Assembly (NCBI GenBank): GCA_030640045.1
Contig: DAOWKF010000027.1
Location: forward strand, 1 to 10,224
Direction of reading: 5' to 3'
Source of the DNA: Candidatus Omnitrophota bacterium
Lineage (GTDB): Bacteria > NPL-UPA2 > BS750m-G34
DNA: 10,224 nucleotides
Shown: in pieces, positions 1 through 7,572 of the stretch
Position numbering within the stretch: position 1 is the first letter of the stretch
How the letters are laid out: every line of letters starts with the position of its first letter
Notes under the pieces: model-generated
What the model saw: only the letters and a program-made list of their open reading frames with translations
Told to the model about the DNA's origin: nothing
Database searches by the model: none
Translations under genes and position numbers: made by a program

Positions 1-113
1 ATAAAAGTAAGTTCAGGCCGGGCGCCGAATATTGCAACTCCTTTTAGAAAAATTATATCAAGGAAGATAAAAATAATAAATAGAAATGCCCAGAGACATG
101 GGTTTGAAAACAT
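1..113 (-). CDS. mreD: MreD, rod shape-determining membrane protein (5' part only)
   Basis: This is the start of a gene that runs off the left edge; 37 codons are visible from an ATG at 113-111. The peptide starts MFSNPCLWAFLFIIFIF and is a hydrophobic first membrane segment, followed by a short polar stretch with GARPELTF. MreD proteins begin with such a helix and a P-(D/E)-L motif. MreD is an inner-membrane partner of MreC in the cell-elongation complex. The identification rests partly on position: the ATG lies two bases beyond the mreC stop codon, in the usual mreB-mreC-mreD order. No clear Shine-Dalgarno sequence precedes it, so translation is probably coupled to mreC. The rest of the protein is not visible. 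Confidence 0.75.
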   Translation of the reverse strand, partial: MFSNPCLWAFLFIIFIFLDIIFLKGVAIFGARPELTF

Positions 114-115
114 AT

Positions 116-871
116 CTATCGGTTAATTAGAACCACTACATCCTGCATCATGGATAGATCCAGCGCCGGTTGGACTTTGATCTTTAAAAAAAATCCGAAT
201 GGTTCGCTTGTCACCTCACACACTTCTCCTACTTTAAGTCCCGAAGGGAATATACCCCCGCGGCCGGAGGTAATTACCTCATCTCCTTTTTTTACATCAC
301 TCCTTTTGGGGATATACCTTATATGAATAGCATTTTCTAAAGGCAGCCCCTCACCTACTCCCTCCAGGCCGCTCCTGATTATTTTTATCCCTATAGAAAA
401 GTTTGAATGGGTGACGAGAGTAACCATCGCCTTATTTTGCCAGAGATATGATATTCTGCCTACCAATATATCGCTGCTTATAACCGGAAAACCTATTTTT
501 ATTCCATCTGCCATCCCTTTATCCAGGAGTAATTCCTGGCTATAGACTCCTCGTATTTCCGCCCATATAATTTTCCATGAAGGCGAGGGAAGTTTTAGAT
601 TGAGTCTGGTTCTCAGTCTCTCATTTTCTTTTAAGATCTCTCTTAGTTTTATTCTTTCTATTTTATAGAGAAAGACTATCTTTTTTAGTTTTTTGTTTTC
701 AGTTTCCAGCCTTTCTATATCCATGACAGAGTGCCTGGAACTACGAACGGGAAAAGTAAGATATCTATTTATCTTATAGATTGGAGATAATGGTGAGATA
801 TTCCCGATTACAAAAACAAAAGAAATTAGTAAAAGAAGGAAAAAAATCTTATATGGCCTGGCAATCCTCAA
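116..871 (-). CDS. mreC: MreC, rod shape-determining protein
   Basis: The 251-residue protein has the MreC layout: a short basic N-terminus, one membrane helix at about residues 8-25, a charged coiled coil at about 48-95 ([20 protein letters not shown]), then a periplasmic beta-barrel domain. The C-terminal part carries the family motif [20 protein letters not shown]. MreC links cytoplasmic MreB to periplasmic cell-wall synthases during elongation. It is slightly shorter than many homologues but looks complete. The start is TTG (871-869), which overlaps the mreB TGA by four bases (TTGA). An in-frame stop lies two codons upstream, and the first in-frame ATG comes only around codon 50, after the membrane helix, so TTG is the best start. 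A weak GTGAG upstream may serve as ribosome binding site. Confidence 0.95.
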   Translation of the reverse strand: MRIARPYKIFFLLLLISFVFVIGNISPLSPIYKINRYLTFPVRSSRHSVMDIERLETENKKLKKIVFLYKIERIKLREILKENERLRTRLNLKLPSPSWKIIWAEIRGVYSQELLLDKGMADGIKIGFPVISSDILVGRISYLWQNKAMVTLVTHSNFSIGIKIIRSGLEGVGEGLPLENAIHIRYIPKRSDVKKGDEVITSGRGGIFPSGLKVGEVCEVTSEPFGFFLKIKVQPALDLSMMQDVVVLINR

Positions 872-1911
872 AACTCACTGGTGTGGCTGGCTAACAATAC
901 TCGTTTATAAGTATCAATCTCTTCTACAATCTTCCCTGTCCCCATAACAATTGCTGTTAAAGGATCTTCGGCTACAGAGACCGGCAGGCCGGTTTCCTGA
1001 ACAATTAATTTATCTATTCCGCGCAGGAGAGCGCCTCCTCCGGCGAGCACTATGCCTCTATCCACAAGATCAGCAGAAAGTTCAGGCGGTGTTCTCTCCA
1101 GGGTAAGTTTAATGGTATCGATAATAGCATGAATTGTCTCGGATAAAGAATCCCGCACCTCTTCCGAAGAGATAGTAAGTGTCTTGGGGAGACCTGCTAC
1201 CAGGTCTCTTCCTTTGACCTCTATAGTCGTCTCCTCCTCCATAGGGAAAGCTGAACCGGTCTTAAGTTTTATCTCTTCAGCTGTCCTCTCACCTATCATA
1301 AGATTATAATTACGTTTTAAGTGTTCGATAATTGCCTGGTCCATTTCATCGCCTCCGACCCTGACAGTGCGGGAGGCGACAACACCATCCAAAGAAAGTA
1401 CAGCTACTTCCGTAGTTCCTCCGCCAATATCTACAACCATGTTGCCGCCCGGGTCTTGAATAGGCAGGCCGGCGCCAATAGCTGCAGCCATGGGTTCTTC
1501 AACAGTAATAACCTGTCTCGCCCCGGCCTGTTCCGCTGAATCCTTGACTGCCCGTTTCTCTACTGCAGTAATACCTGACGGAATAGAGATAACAATTCTG
1601 GGCCGGACAAGTTTTTTACCCTTATGCACCTTAGTTATGAAATAACGAATCATAGATTCGGTTATTTCAAAGTCAGCAATAACCCCGTCTTTTAAAGGAC
1701 GGACAGTTATGATGTATCCAGGGGTTCTGCCCAGCATTCTTTTTGCCTCTGATCCTACAGCCATAACCTCATGGGTGCCTCTCCGGACAGCTACTACAGA
1801 TGGTTCACAGAGCACAATTCCCTGACCGCGGACATAGACAAGGGTATTGGCTGTGCCCAGGTCAATACCCATGTCGCTGGAAAAAAGCCCAAGCAGATAA
1901 TCAAATATCAT
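868..1911 (-). CDS. mreB: MreB, actin-like rod shape protein
   Basis: The 347-residue protein is a full-length MreB, the bacterial actin homologue that polymerises under the inner membrane and directs lateral cell-wall synthesis. The actin-fold nucleotide motifs are all present: phosphate-1 DLGTANTLV at 17-25, [10 protein letters not shown] at 137-146 with the presumed catalytic Glu, phosphate-2 [11 protein letters not shown] at 161-171, and the adenosine motif [10 protein letters not shown] at 289-298. The first residues, [10 protein letters not shown], could form the amphipathic membrane-binding helix known from Gram-negative MreB. The ATG at 1911-1909 overlaps the stop of the small upstream gene as ATGA. 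There is no clear ribosome binding site of its own, so translation is probably coupled to the upstream gene. mreC follows with another 4-bp overlap. Confidence 0.97.
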   Translation of the reverse strand: MIFDYLLGLFSSDMGIDLGTANTLVYVRGQGIVLCEPSVVAVRRGTHEVMAVGSEAKRMLGRTPGYIITVRPLKDGVIADFEITESMIRYFITKVHKGKKLVRPRIVISIPSGITAVEKRAVKDSAEQAGARQVITVEEPMAAAIGAGLPIQDPGGNMVVDIGGGTTEVAVLSLDGVVASRTVRVGGDEMDQAIIEHLKRNYNLMIGERTAEEIKLKTGSAFPMEEETTIEVKGRDLVAGLPKTLTISSEEVRDSLSETIHAIIDTIKLTLERTPPELSADLVDRGIVLAGGGALLRGIDKLIVQETGLPVSVAEDPLTAIVMGTGKIVEEIDTYKRVLLASHTSEF

Positions 1912-2318
1912 TTGCTTTTAGTCTTTTTTGACAGATCCTCGTCAACCTGCTTTAAAAATCTTACCACCGGTTCCATCTTTCCTCTGCTGCTTCTATCTAA
2001 ATATTTTCCGACTACTCGCGGTGTTGGAGCATTGCCGATGTTATGACCTTCAGGCACTCCCCATCCCGGACCGGGCTTTTTGTCTCCGGGCGGAATATAA
2101 AAACCGATTACCCGGGATAAAAAATCAACAATTGGGGCGGTAAGAAATTCACCATTGCCCCTGTGAAGAGTGATATTACTATCCCTCTCCATAGCCTCGG
2201 GAGGGACACCTATTTGTCCTTCAGAAGCTGTTTGTGAAACTCCTCCGGCGAAAACCTGAGAACTTACTAACAAGAGACCTGCGGCAAGAATTGAAATAAC
2301 TGCTTTACTCTTTTTCAT
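1908..2318 (-). CDS. Small secreted protein of unknown family, first gene of the mre operon
   Basis: I do not recognise this family. The 136-residue product has a textbook signal peptide: MKKSK, a hydrophobic core [14 protein letters not shown], and a likely signal peptidase I site after QVFA. There is no lipobox Cys and no second membrane helix, so the mature chain of about 113 residues should be periplasmic or secreted. Its middle is rich in Gly and Pro ([17 protein letters not shown]) and its C-terminus is basic (LSKKTKSK). Two ATGs stand in tandem. The second (2318-2316) lies 5 nt from AGGAGG and is preferred; the first (2321-2319) would leave only 2 nt. The stop overlaps the mreB start by four bases, and the gene follows the only promoter-containing gap. 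A role in the elongation machinery is inferred from context alone. Confidence 0.8.
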   Translation of the reverse strand: MKKSKAVISILAAGLLLVSSQVFAGGVSQTASEGQIGVPPEAMERDSNITLHRGNGEFLTAPIVDFLSRVIGFYIPPGDKKPGPGWGVPEGHNIGNAPTPRVVGKYLDRSSRGKMEPVVRFLKQVDEDLSKKTKSK

Positions 2319-2323
2319 CATTC

Positions 2324-2329
2324 CCTCCT
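2324..2329 (-). promoter_or_regulatory. Strong ribosome binding site of the small secreted protein
   Basis: On the minus strand this reads AGGAGG within GAGGAGGG, a perfect Shine-Dalgarno core. It lies 5 nt from the second of two tandem ATG codons and 2 nt from the first, which favours the second as start. It is the only strong Shine-Dalgarno sequence I found ahead of any gene in the window, consistent with its place at the head of a transcription unit. Confidence 0.8.
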
Positions 2330-2355
2330 CTTTTTTTACTTACGACTTAAACCTA

Positions 2356-2384
2356 ACTATACCATACTTTATCTTTCTTTGCAA
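2356..2384 (-). promoter_or_regulatory. Candidate sigma-70 promoter of the mre operon
   Basis: On the minus strand a -35 box TTGCAA (2384-2379; 4 of 6 consensus bases) is separated by exactly 17 bp from a -10 box TATAGT (2361-2356; 5 of 6). Transcription would start near 2349, giving a leader of about 30 nt that contains the strong ribosome binding site. It lies in the only intergenic gap of the window, between trpA and the secreted-protein gene. The call is by eye and untested. Read-through from the trp genes may add to expression because no clear terminator separates the two units. Confidence 0.55.
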
Positions 2385-2388
2385 GAAA
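2374..2388. promoter_or_regulatory. Short inverted repeat over the -35 box, possible operator
   Basis: The plus strand reads tttctt, then tgc, then aagaaa: two perfect 6-bp arms around a 3-nt centre, covering the candidate -35 box. It could be a binding site for a dimeric regulator. It is short and AT-rich, so chance is quite possible. It makes a poor terminator for trpA because the stem is weak and no T-run follows on the minus strand. Confidence 0.2.
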
Positions 2389-2396
2389 ATCATGAA

Positions 2397-3197
2397 TTAT
2401 TTTTTGTGGATTATTTTGAAAAATAAATCTATCTTTTTATTAAATTCTTTATAGAGCGCTTTGCGATTTAAATTCTTTTCTATAATCCCGACAAGGGCGC
2501 TGCCGACAATTACCCCATCCGCCTTTTTAAGAATGGATTTAATCTGCGCAGCGCGGGAGACACCAAAACCAACTGCAACCGGCTTTCGCGTTAAAGACTT
2601 AATCTCTTTGAGCTTTTTATACAGGTCAGGGGGAATGGTCTTTCTCTCTCCTGTAACACCTGTAAGAGAGACATAATAGATAAATCCGCTTCCTTTCTGC
2701 ATGACCTTTTTGATTCTCTCTTTTGTAGATGTAGGGGCAAGGAGGAATATATTGGCGAGGTTGAATCTCCGGGACTCTTTTATCAATTCCTCCGCCTCTT
2801 CAGGAGGAAGATCCGGCACAATAAGCCCATCCACCCCTGCGCGCGCGGCATCCCCGGCAAATTTTTTTATCCCATAGGCATAGACAGGATTATAATAGGT
2901 CATCAGGACCAGCGGGATATTAGACTTCTTTCGTATCTTTTTTACCAGGTTTAATATTTTCGGTAATGTTGTATGAGCCTTCAGGCTGCGCATTGATGAA
3001 GCCTGGATTCGCGGGCCATCAGCAGTCGGGTCTGAAAAAGGGACCCCTAATTCAACTACATCCGCTCCATGCCTGTCCATTTCAAGGACAAGTCGTTCGG
3101 TTACACTTAATGAGGGATCTCCTGCGGTAATAAATGTTATAAAAGCTTTTTTATTGTTTGCTTTAAGTAAATTAAATTTTTCTTTTATTCGATTCAT
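2397..3197 (-). CDS. trpA: Tryptophan synthase alpha chain
   Basis: The 266-residue protein is TrpA, which cleaves indole-3-glycerol phosphate to indole and glyceraldehyde 3-phosphate and passes the indole to TrpB. The motif [14 protein letters not shown] places the catalytic acids at Glu49 and Asp60, the numbers known from the Salmonella enzyme, which supports the chosen ATG. Other marks are TAGDP at 24-28, VPDLPPEE at 127-134, the loop-6 region SLTGVTGER at 177-185, and the phosphate-binding GFGVS at 210-214 and VGSALV at 231-236. The start lies inside the 3' end of trpB with a 26-bp overlap in another frame and no evident Shine-Dalgarno, so translation is probably coupled. It is the last trp gene; a 75-bp gap follows. 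Confidence 0.97.
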   Translation of the reverse strand: MNRIKEKFNLLKANNKKAFITFITAGDPSLSVTERLVLEMDRHGADVVELGVPFSDPTADGPRIQASSMRSLKAHTTLPKILNLVKKIRKKSNIPLVLMTYYNPVYAYGIKKFAGDAARAGVDGLIVPDLPPEEAEELIKESRRFNLANIFLLAPTSTKERIKKVMQKGSGFIYYVSLTGVTGERKTIPPDLYKKLKEIKSLTRKPVAVGFGVSRAAQIKSILKKADGVIVGSALVGIIEKNLNRKALYKEFNKKIDLFFKIIHKK

Positions 3198-4362
3198 AAC
3201 CAGCTATAATATCAACATCCTTATCTCCCCTGCCTGACAAACACACTATTATTATCTTATTTTTAAAAAGTTTATGAGCAAATTTTTTCACCCAGGCCAG
3301 GGCGTGAGACGGTTCTAATGCCGGGATTATTCCTTCTATTTCTGAAAGCATTTTAAAGGCATTAACAGCCTCTTTATCAGTTATGGATACATACTTTGCC
3401 CTCTTGGTATTTTTATAAAAACTGTGCTCCGGCCCGACACCGGGATAATCAAGACCTGCTGAAATAGAATGGGCAATATTTATCTGGCCAAATTTGTCCT
3501 CTAAGACATAACTCTTACTTCCATGTAAGACTCCTACCCTGCCTTTACCAAGCGTTACCGCGTGTTTATGAGAATTCACTCCAAGTCCGGCAGCTTCTAC
3601 GCCGATAAATTTGACTTTTGTTTTATAAAAGGGATGGAAAAGCCCTATGGAGTTACTCCCGCCGCCTATACAGGCAACTAAATAGTCAGGGAGCCTTCCT
3701 TCTGCCTGCACGATCTGTCTCTTTGTCTCTTTCCCAATAACTGACTGGAAATCCCTGACCATACGCGGATATGGTTCCGGCCCGACTACTGAACCAATGA
3801 CATAGTAAGTTGTCCTCACATTTGTCACCCAATCGCGCATAGCTTCATTAATAGCGTCCTTAAGCGTGCGGCTCCCGGAAACAACACTTATGACCTTTGC
3901 CCCGAGGAGTTTCATGAGAAAGACATTCAAGGCCTGCCGCTCTATATCCTCTTCACCCATATATACCTCGCAGGGAAATCCCAGCATTGCCGCTGCTGTG
4001 GCTGTAGCTACACCATGCTGTCCTGCGCCGGTCTCCGCAATAATTCTTTTTTTCCCCATGCGTTTGGCTAACAGGACCTGGCCAAGGGTATTATTAATCT
4101 TATGGGCGCCTGTATGGGCAAGGTCTTCGCGTTTTAGATATACCCTGGTGTTGCTGCCGAGTGTTTGTGAAAACCTTTTAGCAAAATAAAGCGGAGTGGG
4201 TCTTCCAGCATAGTGGTGCAGGAGTAAATCTAATTCCTTTATAAATTTTTTATCTTTCCTTGCATCTCCATAGGCCTTAGACAGCTCTTTTAACGCAGGG
4301 ATCAGCACCTCCGGCACAAAACATCCCCCGAATCCGCCAAAGTAACCTTTTTTATCTGTCAT
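3172..4362 (-). CDS. trpB: Tryptophan synthase beta chain
   Basis: The 396-residue protein is a standard-length TrpB, the PLP enzyme that condenses indole with serine to make tryptophan in the cytoplasmic TrpA-TrpB complex. HTGAHKINN at 83-91 holds the PLP-binding Lys88, and AETGAGQHG at 109-117 holds the catalytic Glu110. GGGSNS at 233-238 binds the cofactor phosphate, Asp305 lies in [13 protein letters not shown], Glu350 lies in LEPSHALAW, and Ser376 in LSGRGDKD should contact the pyridine nitrogen. These motifs and the N-terminal FGGCFVPE fit the common TrpB1 type that partners TrpA, rather than TrpB2. The ATG lies 4 bp beyond the trpF stop, with a weak GGGA upstream. The last 26 bp overlap trpA. 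Confidence 0.97.
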   Translation of the reverse strand: MTDKKGYFGGFGGCFVPEVLIPALKELSKAYGDARKDKKFIKELDLLLHHYAGRPTPLYFAKRFSQTLGSNTRVYLKREDLAHTGAHKINNTLGQVLLAKRMGKKRIIAETGAGQHGVATATAAAMLGFPCEVYMGEEDIERQALNVFLMKLLGAKVISVVSGSRTLKDAINEAMRDWVTNVRTTYYVIGSVVGPEPYPRMVRDFQSVIGKETKRQIVQAEGRLPDYLVACIGGGSNSIGLFHPFYKTKVKFIGVEAAGLGVNSHKHAVTLGKGRVGVLHGSKSYVLEDKFGQINIAHSISAGLDYPGVGPEHSFYKNTKRAKYVSITDKEAVNAFKMLSEIEGIIPALEPSHALAWVKKFAHKLFKNKIIIVCLSGRGDKDVDIIAGYESNKRKI

Positions 4363-4366
4363 AATT

Positions 4367-5014
4367 TTATTCCCAATTTTTGCTTTCCCCTTCTTTTGCC
4401 CTTTGAATAAAAATCTTTATAAGCCTATAATCTTTCCTGCCGGGAAATTTTTCTACACCGCTGCTGACATCTATTGCATAAGGTTTCACTGCGGCAATTC
4501 CTTTTCGGACATTATTAATATTTAACCCGCCTGAAAGTATTAAAGGCGCGCCTATTTTTTTGGCCTTAAGGGCAAGTCCCCACTCAGACACCTTTCCTGT
4601 CCCTCCCCGCCTATCCTGCGTAAAACTATCAACAAGTATTGCGCCTGCATCCTTAAAAAACCTTGCCATTTTTATATCAATTAAATTCTGAGGCCGGATA
4701 GCCTTAATTATTTTTTTAATCGGGAGGTGTCTGCAATATCCGATATCCTCATCCCCATGAAGCTGGGCATAGTCTATCACACCATCCTCTAACAGGCCGC
4801 TTACAAAATCCTTTTTTTTATTTACAAACACACCAACCCGGCTTATAAAAGGCGGGATAGAGCGGCTTATCTTTTTTAGTCTTCTTAAACTTATTTCTCT
4901 CGGGCTGTCTGCTAAGACAAACCCCAGCGCGTCCGCGCCAAGCTCAACAGCCTTAAGCGCGTCAGAAAGTAATGTGATGCCGCAGATCTTTACTCTGCAC
5001 TCAACGTGCGTCAT
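4367..5014 (-). CDS. trpF: Phosphoribosylanthranilate isomerase
   Basis: The 215-residue protein is TrpF, a TIM-barrel enzyme that converts N-(5-phosphoribosyl)anthranilate to the carboxyphenylamino-deoxyribulose phosphate of tryptophan synthesis. The N-terminal VKICGIT puts the general base at Cys11, and ILVDSF puts the general acid at Asp129. AQLHGDE at 83-89 and the phosphate-binding LSGGLN region near the C-terminus complete the family pattern. The ATG overlaps the TGA of the upstream M50 protease gene as ATGA, and trpB follows after 4 bp. It is a stand-alone enzyme, not fused to TrpC. I saw no trp leader peptide, T-box or attenuator ahead of it, as expected for a gene inside a longer operon. 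Confidence 0.95.
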   Translation of the reverse strand: MTHVECRVKICGITLLSDALKAVELGADALGFVLADSPREISLRRLKKISRSIPPFISRVGVFVNKKKDFVSGLLEDGVIDYAQLHGDEDIGYCRHLPIKKIIKAIRPQNLIDIKMARFFKDAGAILVDSFTQDRRGGTGKVSEWGLALKAKKIGAPLILSGGLNINNVRKGIAAVKPYAIDVSSGVEKFPGRKDYRLIKIFIQRAKEGESKNWE

Positions 5015-5634
5015 ACGCGCCCCAATAAAAAATATGCCAGGAAATGTACTATCGGAAACACTACCTTCCCTATTATACCTGTCCAGAGCAAAGCAATTAT
5101 AATCAAAAATCCAAATCTTTCTAACCGCATGTATACCATAGCCTGCTTGATAGGCAATAGACTTGTCAATATCCTCGAACCATCTAACGGCGGGACAGGG
5201 ATGAGATTAAATATGCCGAGTAAAAGATTAATAATAACCATATAAAACATCAACCGCCCAAAGGTTATCAGGCCCGATACTGGCGCGAATCTCAGTATCA
5301 TAGCTATACAAAAAGCGAATATAATATTGGCTGCCGGTCCTGCCAGACCCACCCAGAGGAGGTCCTTTTTAGGATTATTAAGCCGGTTAAAATTTATCGG
5401 GACAGGTTTAGCCCAGCCAAAGACAGGAAGCCCGCTTAATGCCAGCAACAGCGGGAAGATAATAGTTCCTACAGGATCGATATGGGCTAAAGGACTGAGA
5501 CTAAGTCTCCCTGCGTCACGGGCAGTTGTATCCCCTTTCTTAAATGCCACCCAGCCATGGGCATATTCGTGGATAGTTACTGCCAGCAGGAATACCGGAA
5601 TAGCCAATATCAATTCGCGAGCTTGTGGAGCCAT
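5011..5634 (-). CDS. M50 family site-2 protease-like membrane metalloprotease
   Basis: The 207-residue protein is a compact membrane metalloprotease of the M50 (site-2 protease) family, the short form without PDZ or CBS domains often annotated as a YwhC/Rv-type zinc protease. The first helix carries the zinc motif HEYAH (His22, Glu23, His26) and the later helix carries NLIPVPPLDG, with Asp151 as the third zinc ligand. Four to six hydrophobic segments are visible. GWAKPVPINFNRL and GLAGPAANI are also typical of this subfamily. Such proteases cleave membrane helices, but the substrate here is unknown. The ATG directly abuts the TAA of the AsmA-like gene (TAAATG), and the stop overlaps trpF. Its place between envelope and tryptophan genes gives no functional clue. 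Confidence 0.92.
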   Translation of the reverse strand: MAPQARELILAIPVFLLAVTIHEYAHGWVAFKKGDTTARDAGRLSLSPLAHIDPVGTIIFPLLLALSGLPVFGWAKPVPINFNRLNNPKKDLLWVGLAGPAANIIFAFCIAMILRFAPVSGLITFGRLMFYMVIINLLLGIFNLIPVPPLDGSRILTSLLPIKQAMVYMRLERFGFLIIIALLWTGIIGKVVFPIVHFLAYFLLGRV

Positions 5635-7572
5635 TTATTTAAATATTTTTGGCAGAAGCTTTTCGATCTCTGTTTTGATCTCTGGAGGAAGTATGTCTTT
5701 AAGCTCTTTTTCAAAGACACGAGTTGCCAACCGCTTGAAATCCAGCGTAACATCGGGCTTAGGTTTCACCGGGCCGGTAACCTTTATGGGGATAATCAGC
5801 CTGCCATATTGGTCTCTCATAAATTTGTCAAAAAAATCTTTATCCGTATCCGCATCCACATCCGCTTGAAACCCTTCCCTTGGAGTCCCGAGATGGGCAT
5901 CCATTATAAAATTGAGTCTCTGGTCAAAACTGAAATGCCCTTTCCCAATTACTTCCAGTCTTTTAGAAATAAGATGTAAGTTATTGGTGCTGGCTTTACC
6001 TTCTCCTATGACTAGATCAGCCGTAAGAAGATCTACAGGAGTGTAATTTCCTTTAGGCAAACGCATCCCTGTCAAGAGTCCTGCTACAGAGAGTATATCT
6101 TTTCGGAGGTTCAGGGTAGTGATCTTTCCGTCCCTCATCTCAACATGCATATTCCCGGTTAATGTCCCGGTTATTTTAGAAAGGTCGCTGCCTCTGCCTT
6201 TCACCTCCAGCCGGCTGCAGACCTTACCATAGACAGTGTCTTTCATTGTGCTGGTATCCGCCAGAAACTTATCAATTGCAATATCTTTGACCTCTGCCTT
6301 GAAATTAAAATCCGGTTTCTGTCCAAGGGTCGCCGCAACAACACCTTTAAACTTCCCGTCGTATAAAGAAAAATCTATAGGCGCCAGGTCCATTATATTA
6401 TTTTTATACCTGATTTCTGAAGATAAATCCTGAAAGGCTATTTTATTGAAACTGCCTTGTGAAAGTGAAAAGTTTCCTTTTATTTCCGCATTATTAAAGT
6501 TACCGCTTAAGACCTCCTTGAGGACTGAAGATGACGTAAGGTTTAATCTCCCATTCATCTTGCAAACCGCATTGGGGGCAAATCCTTTAAACTCGGCCTC
6601 TTTTAAATTTAGCACCCCTTTGAGATTATCTGCTGAGTATTTCTCAAGCGGTCCGGTTAATGTCCCTTCGAACCCAAGGCTTCCTGACATATCCTGCCCG
6701 GCGCCAAAGCGCACAAAATCCTTTAAGGAACCGAGATCCAGTTTTTCCACAGAAAGCTTTGCCCGGACCACAGGCGCTTCGAAATTAGAGAAACTGCCCT
6801 CTAAAGAAATAGATACCGTCTCAATATCAAATTTTAACTTTTCTATGTTTATTGCCTGCTCTTCTATTGTAATCTTCTTAATCAGGGAAATCGCGACGGG
6901 CCTTAAAAAGAGGCTTTTCCCGTTAACCGGATTTATTGCGAGCCTGCCCTTGAGTTTTATCTTTACAGGCCTGTTTAAAGCCAAAGGCGCAGCAAAAAAC
7001 TCAATATCGCTAAATTCTATATCATTAATCGTTTCAGACAAAAGTGTTGGGGATTTTACCTTTATCCTGCCGTTCCTTATAACGAGCCCTGAAACAGAAA
7101 TAGACTGCACAGGTTTTTTAGCGGAGACAACTTTAGTTTGTTTTTTTGCCGGAGGAGGCCTGGCGGCTATGGGCCGGGATGCATTAACTTCTATAGGCAT
7201 GGTTTTTTTAATTCTTTTTTCTTCTAATATAACAACCGGCTCATCTATTAAAATATTCCCTATCTCAATCTTACGTTGAAAAAGAGGAAAAAATTTTATA
7301 GAGGCCTCCAGCGCTTCTGCCTTTACATCAAAGAGATATCCGGTCTTTGCAAGGGACACTATTTTTACTCCATTCCCCTTAGCTTTTAGTAGAGGGAAAA
7401 AAGAAAGACGAAATGAATCGATTCGGACATCATATTGGTATTTTTCACGGATAGTCTCTCTCACCCTATTCTTAATTTTATCACTGCTTATGATCCTGGG
7501 GCCTATGAAGGCAATAGCAAGGATAAGAACGATAAAAAACAGGACAAGGACTAAAAAAATCTTTTTAAACAT
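5635..7572 (-). CDS. AsmA-like, membrane-anchored periplasmic protein
   Basis: The 645-residue protein has one N-terminal membrane helix (about residues 5-23) and a long chain of short alternating beta strands, as in AsmA, TamB and related bridge-like envelope proteins. The region after the helix (IRSSDKI-like start, FPLLKAKGNGVKI, FFPLFQRKIEI, IDEPVVILE) matches the AsmA N-terminal pattern. A Lys/Pro/Ala-rich linker spans about 120-155. The segment at about 445-605 (LEVKGRGSDLSKITGTLTG, then DGKITTLNL, ending in VTGPVKPKPDVTLD) resembles the AsmA C-terminal domain. AsmA-family proteins influence outer-membrane assembly and are thought to help move phospholipids, so this favours a two-membrane cell. 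The first codons overlap the PEP carboxykinase gene by 8 bp, and the stop abuts the protease start. The exact role is unknown. Confidence 0.85.
   Translation of the reverse strand: MFKKIFLVLVLFFIVLILAIAFIGPRIISSDKIKNRVRETIREKYQYDVRIDSFRLSFFPLLKAKGNGVKIVSLAKTGYLFDVKAEALEASIKFFPLFQRKIEIGNILIDEPVVILEEKRIKKTMPIEVNASRPIAARPPPAKKQTKVVSAKKPVQSISVSGLVIRNGRIKVKSPTLLSETINDIEFSDIEFFAAPLALNRPVKIKLKGRLAINPVNGKSLFLRPVAISLIKKITIEEQAINIEKLKFDIETVSISLEGSFSNFEAPVVRAKLSVEKLDLGSLKDFVRFGAGQDMSGSLGFEGTLTGPLEKYSADNLKGVLNLKEAEFKGFAPNAVCKMNGRLNLTSSSVLKEVLSGNFNNAEIKGNFSLSQGSFNKIAFQDLSSEIRYKNNIMDLAPIDFSLYDGKFKGVVAATLGQKPDFNFKAEVKDIAIDKFLADTSTMKDTVYGKVCSRLEVKGRGSDLSKITGTLTGNMHVEMRDGKITTLNLRKDILSVAGLLTGMRLPKGNYTPVDLLTADLVIGEGKASTNNLHLISKRLEVIGKGHFSFDQRLNFIMDAHLGTPREGFQADVDADTDKDFFDKFMRDQYGRLIIPIKVTGPVKPKPDVTLDFKRLATRVFEKELKDILPPEIKTEIEKLLPKIFK

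Noticed and set aside
2371..2391. Possible terminator hairpin after trpA
   Set aside because: The stem is only six A/T-rich pairs with a 3-nt loop, and no T-run follows on the minus strand.
4363..5014. Tryptophan attenuator, leader peptide or T-box near trpF
   Set aside because: trpF starts inside the preceding gene and trpB only 4 bp after trpF, so there is no room for a leader, and no Trp-rich small frame was seen.
5327..5979. Two overlapping plus-strand open frames of 180 and 140 codons
   Set aside because: They are antisense to the M50 protease, whose zinc motifs are intact, and to the end of the AsmA-like gene; their peptides look random.
6446..7279. Open reading frame of 277 codons on the plus strand
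   Set aside because: It lies entirely antisense to the AsmA-like gene, has no recognisable motif, and the minus-strand gene explains the sequence.
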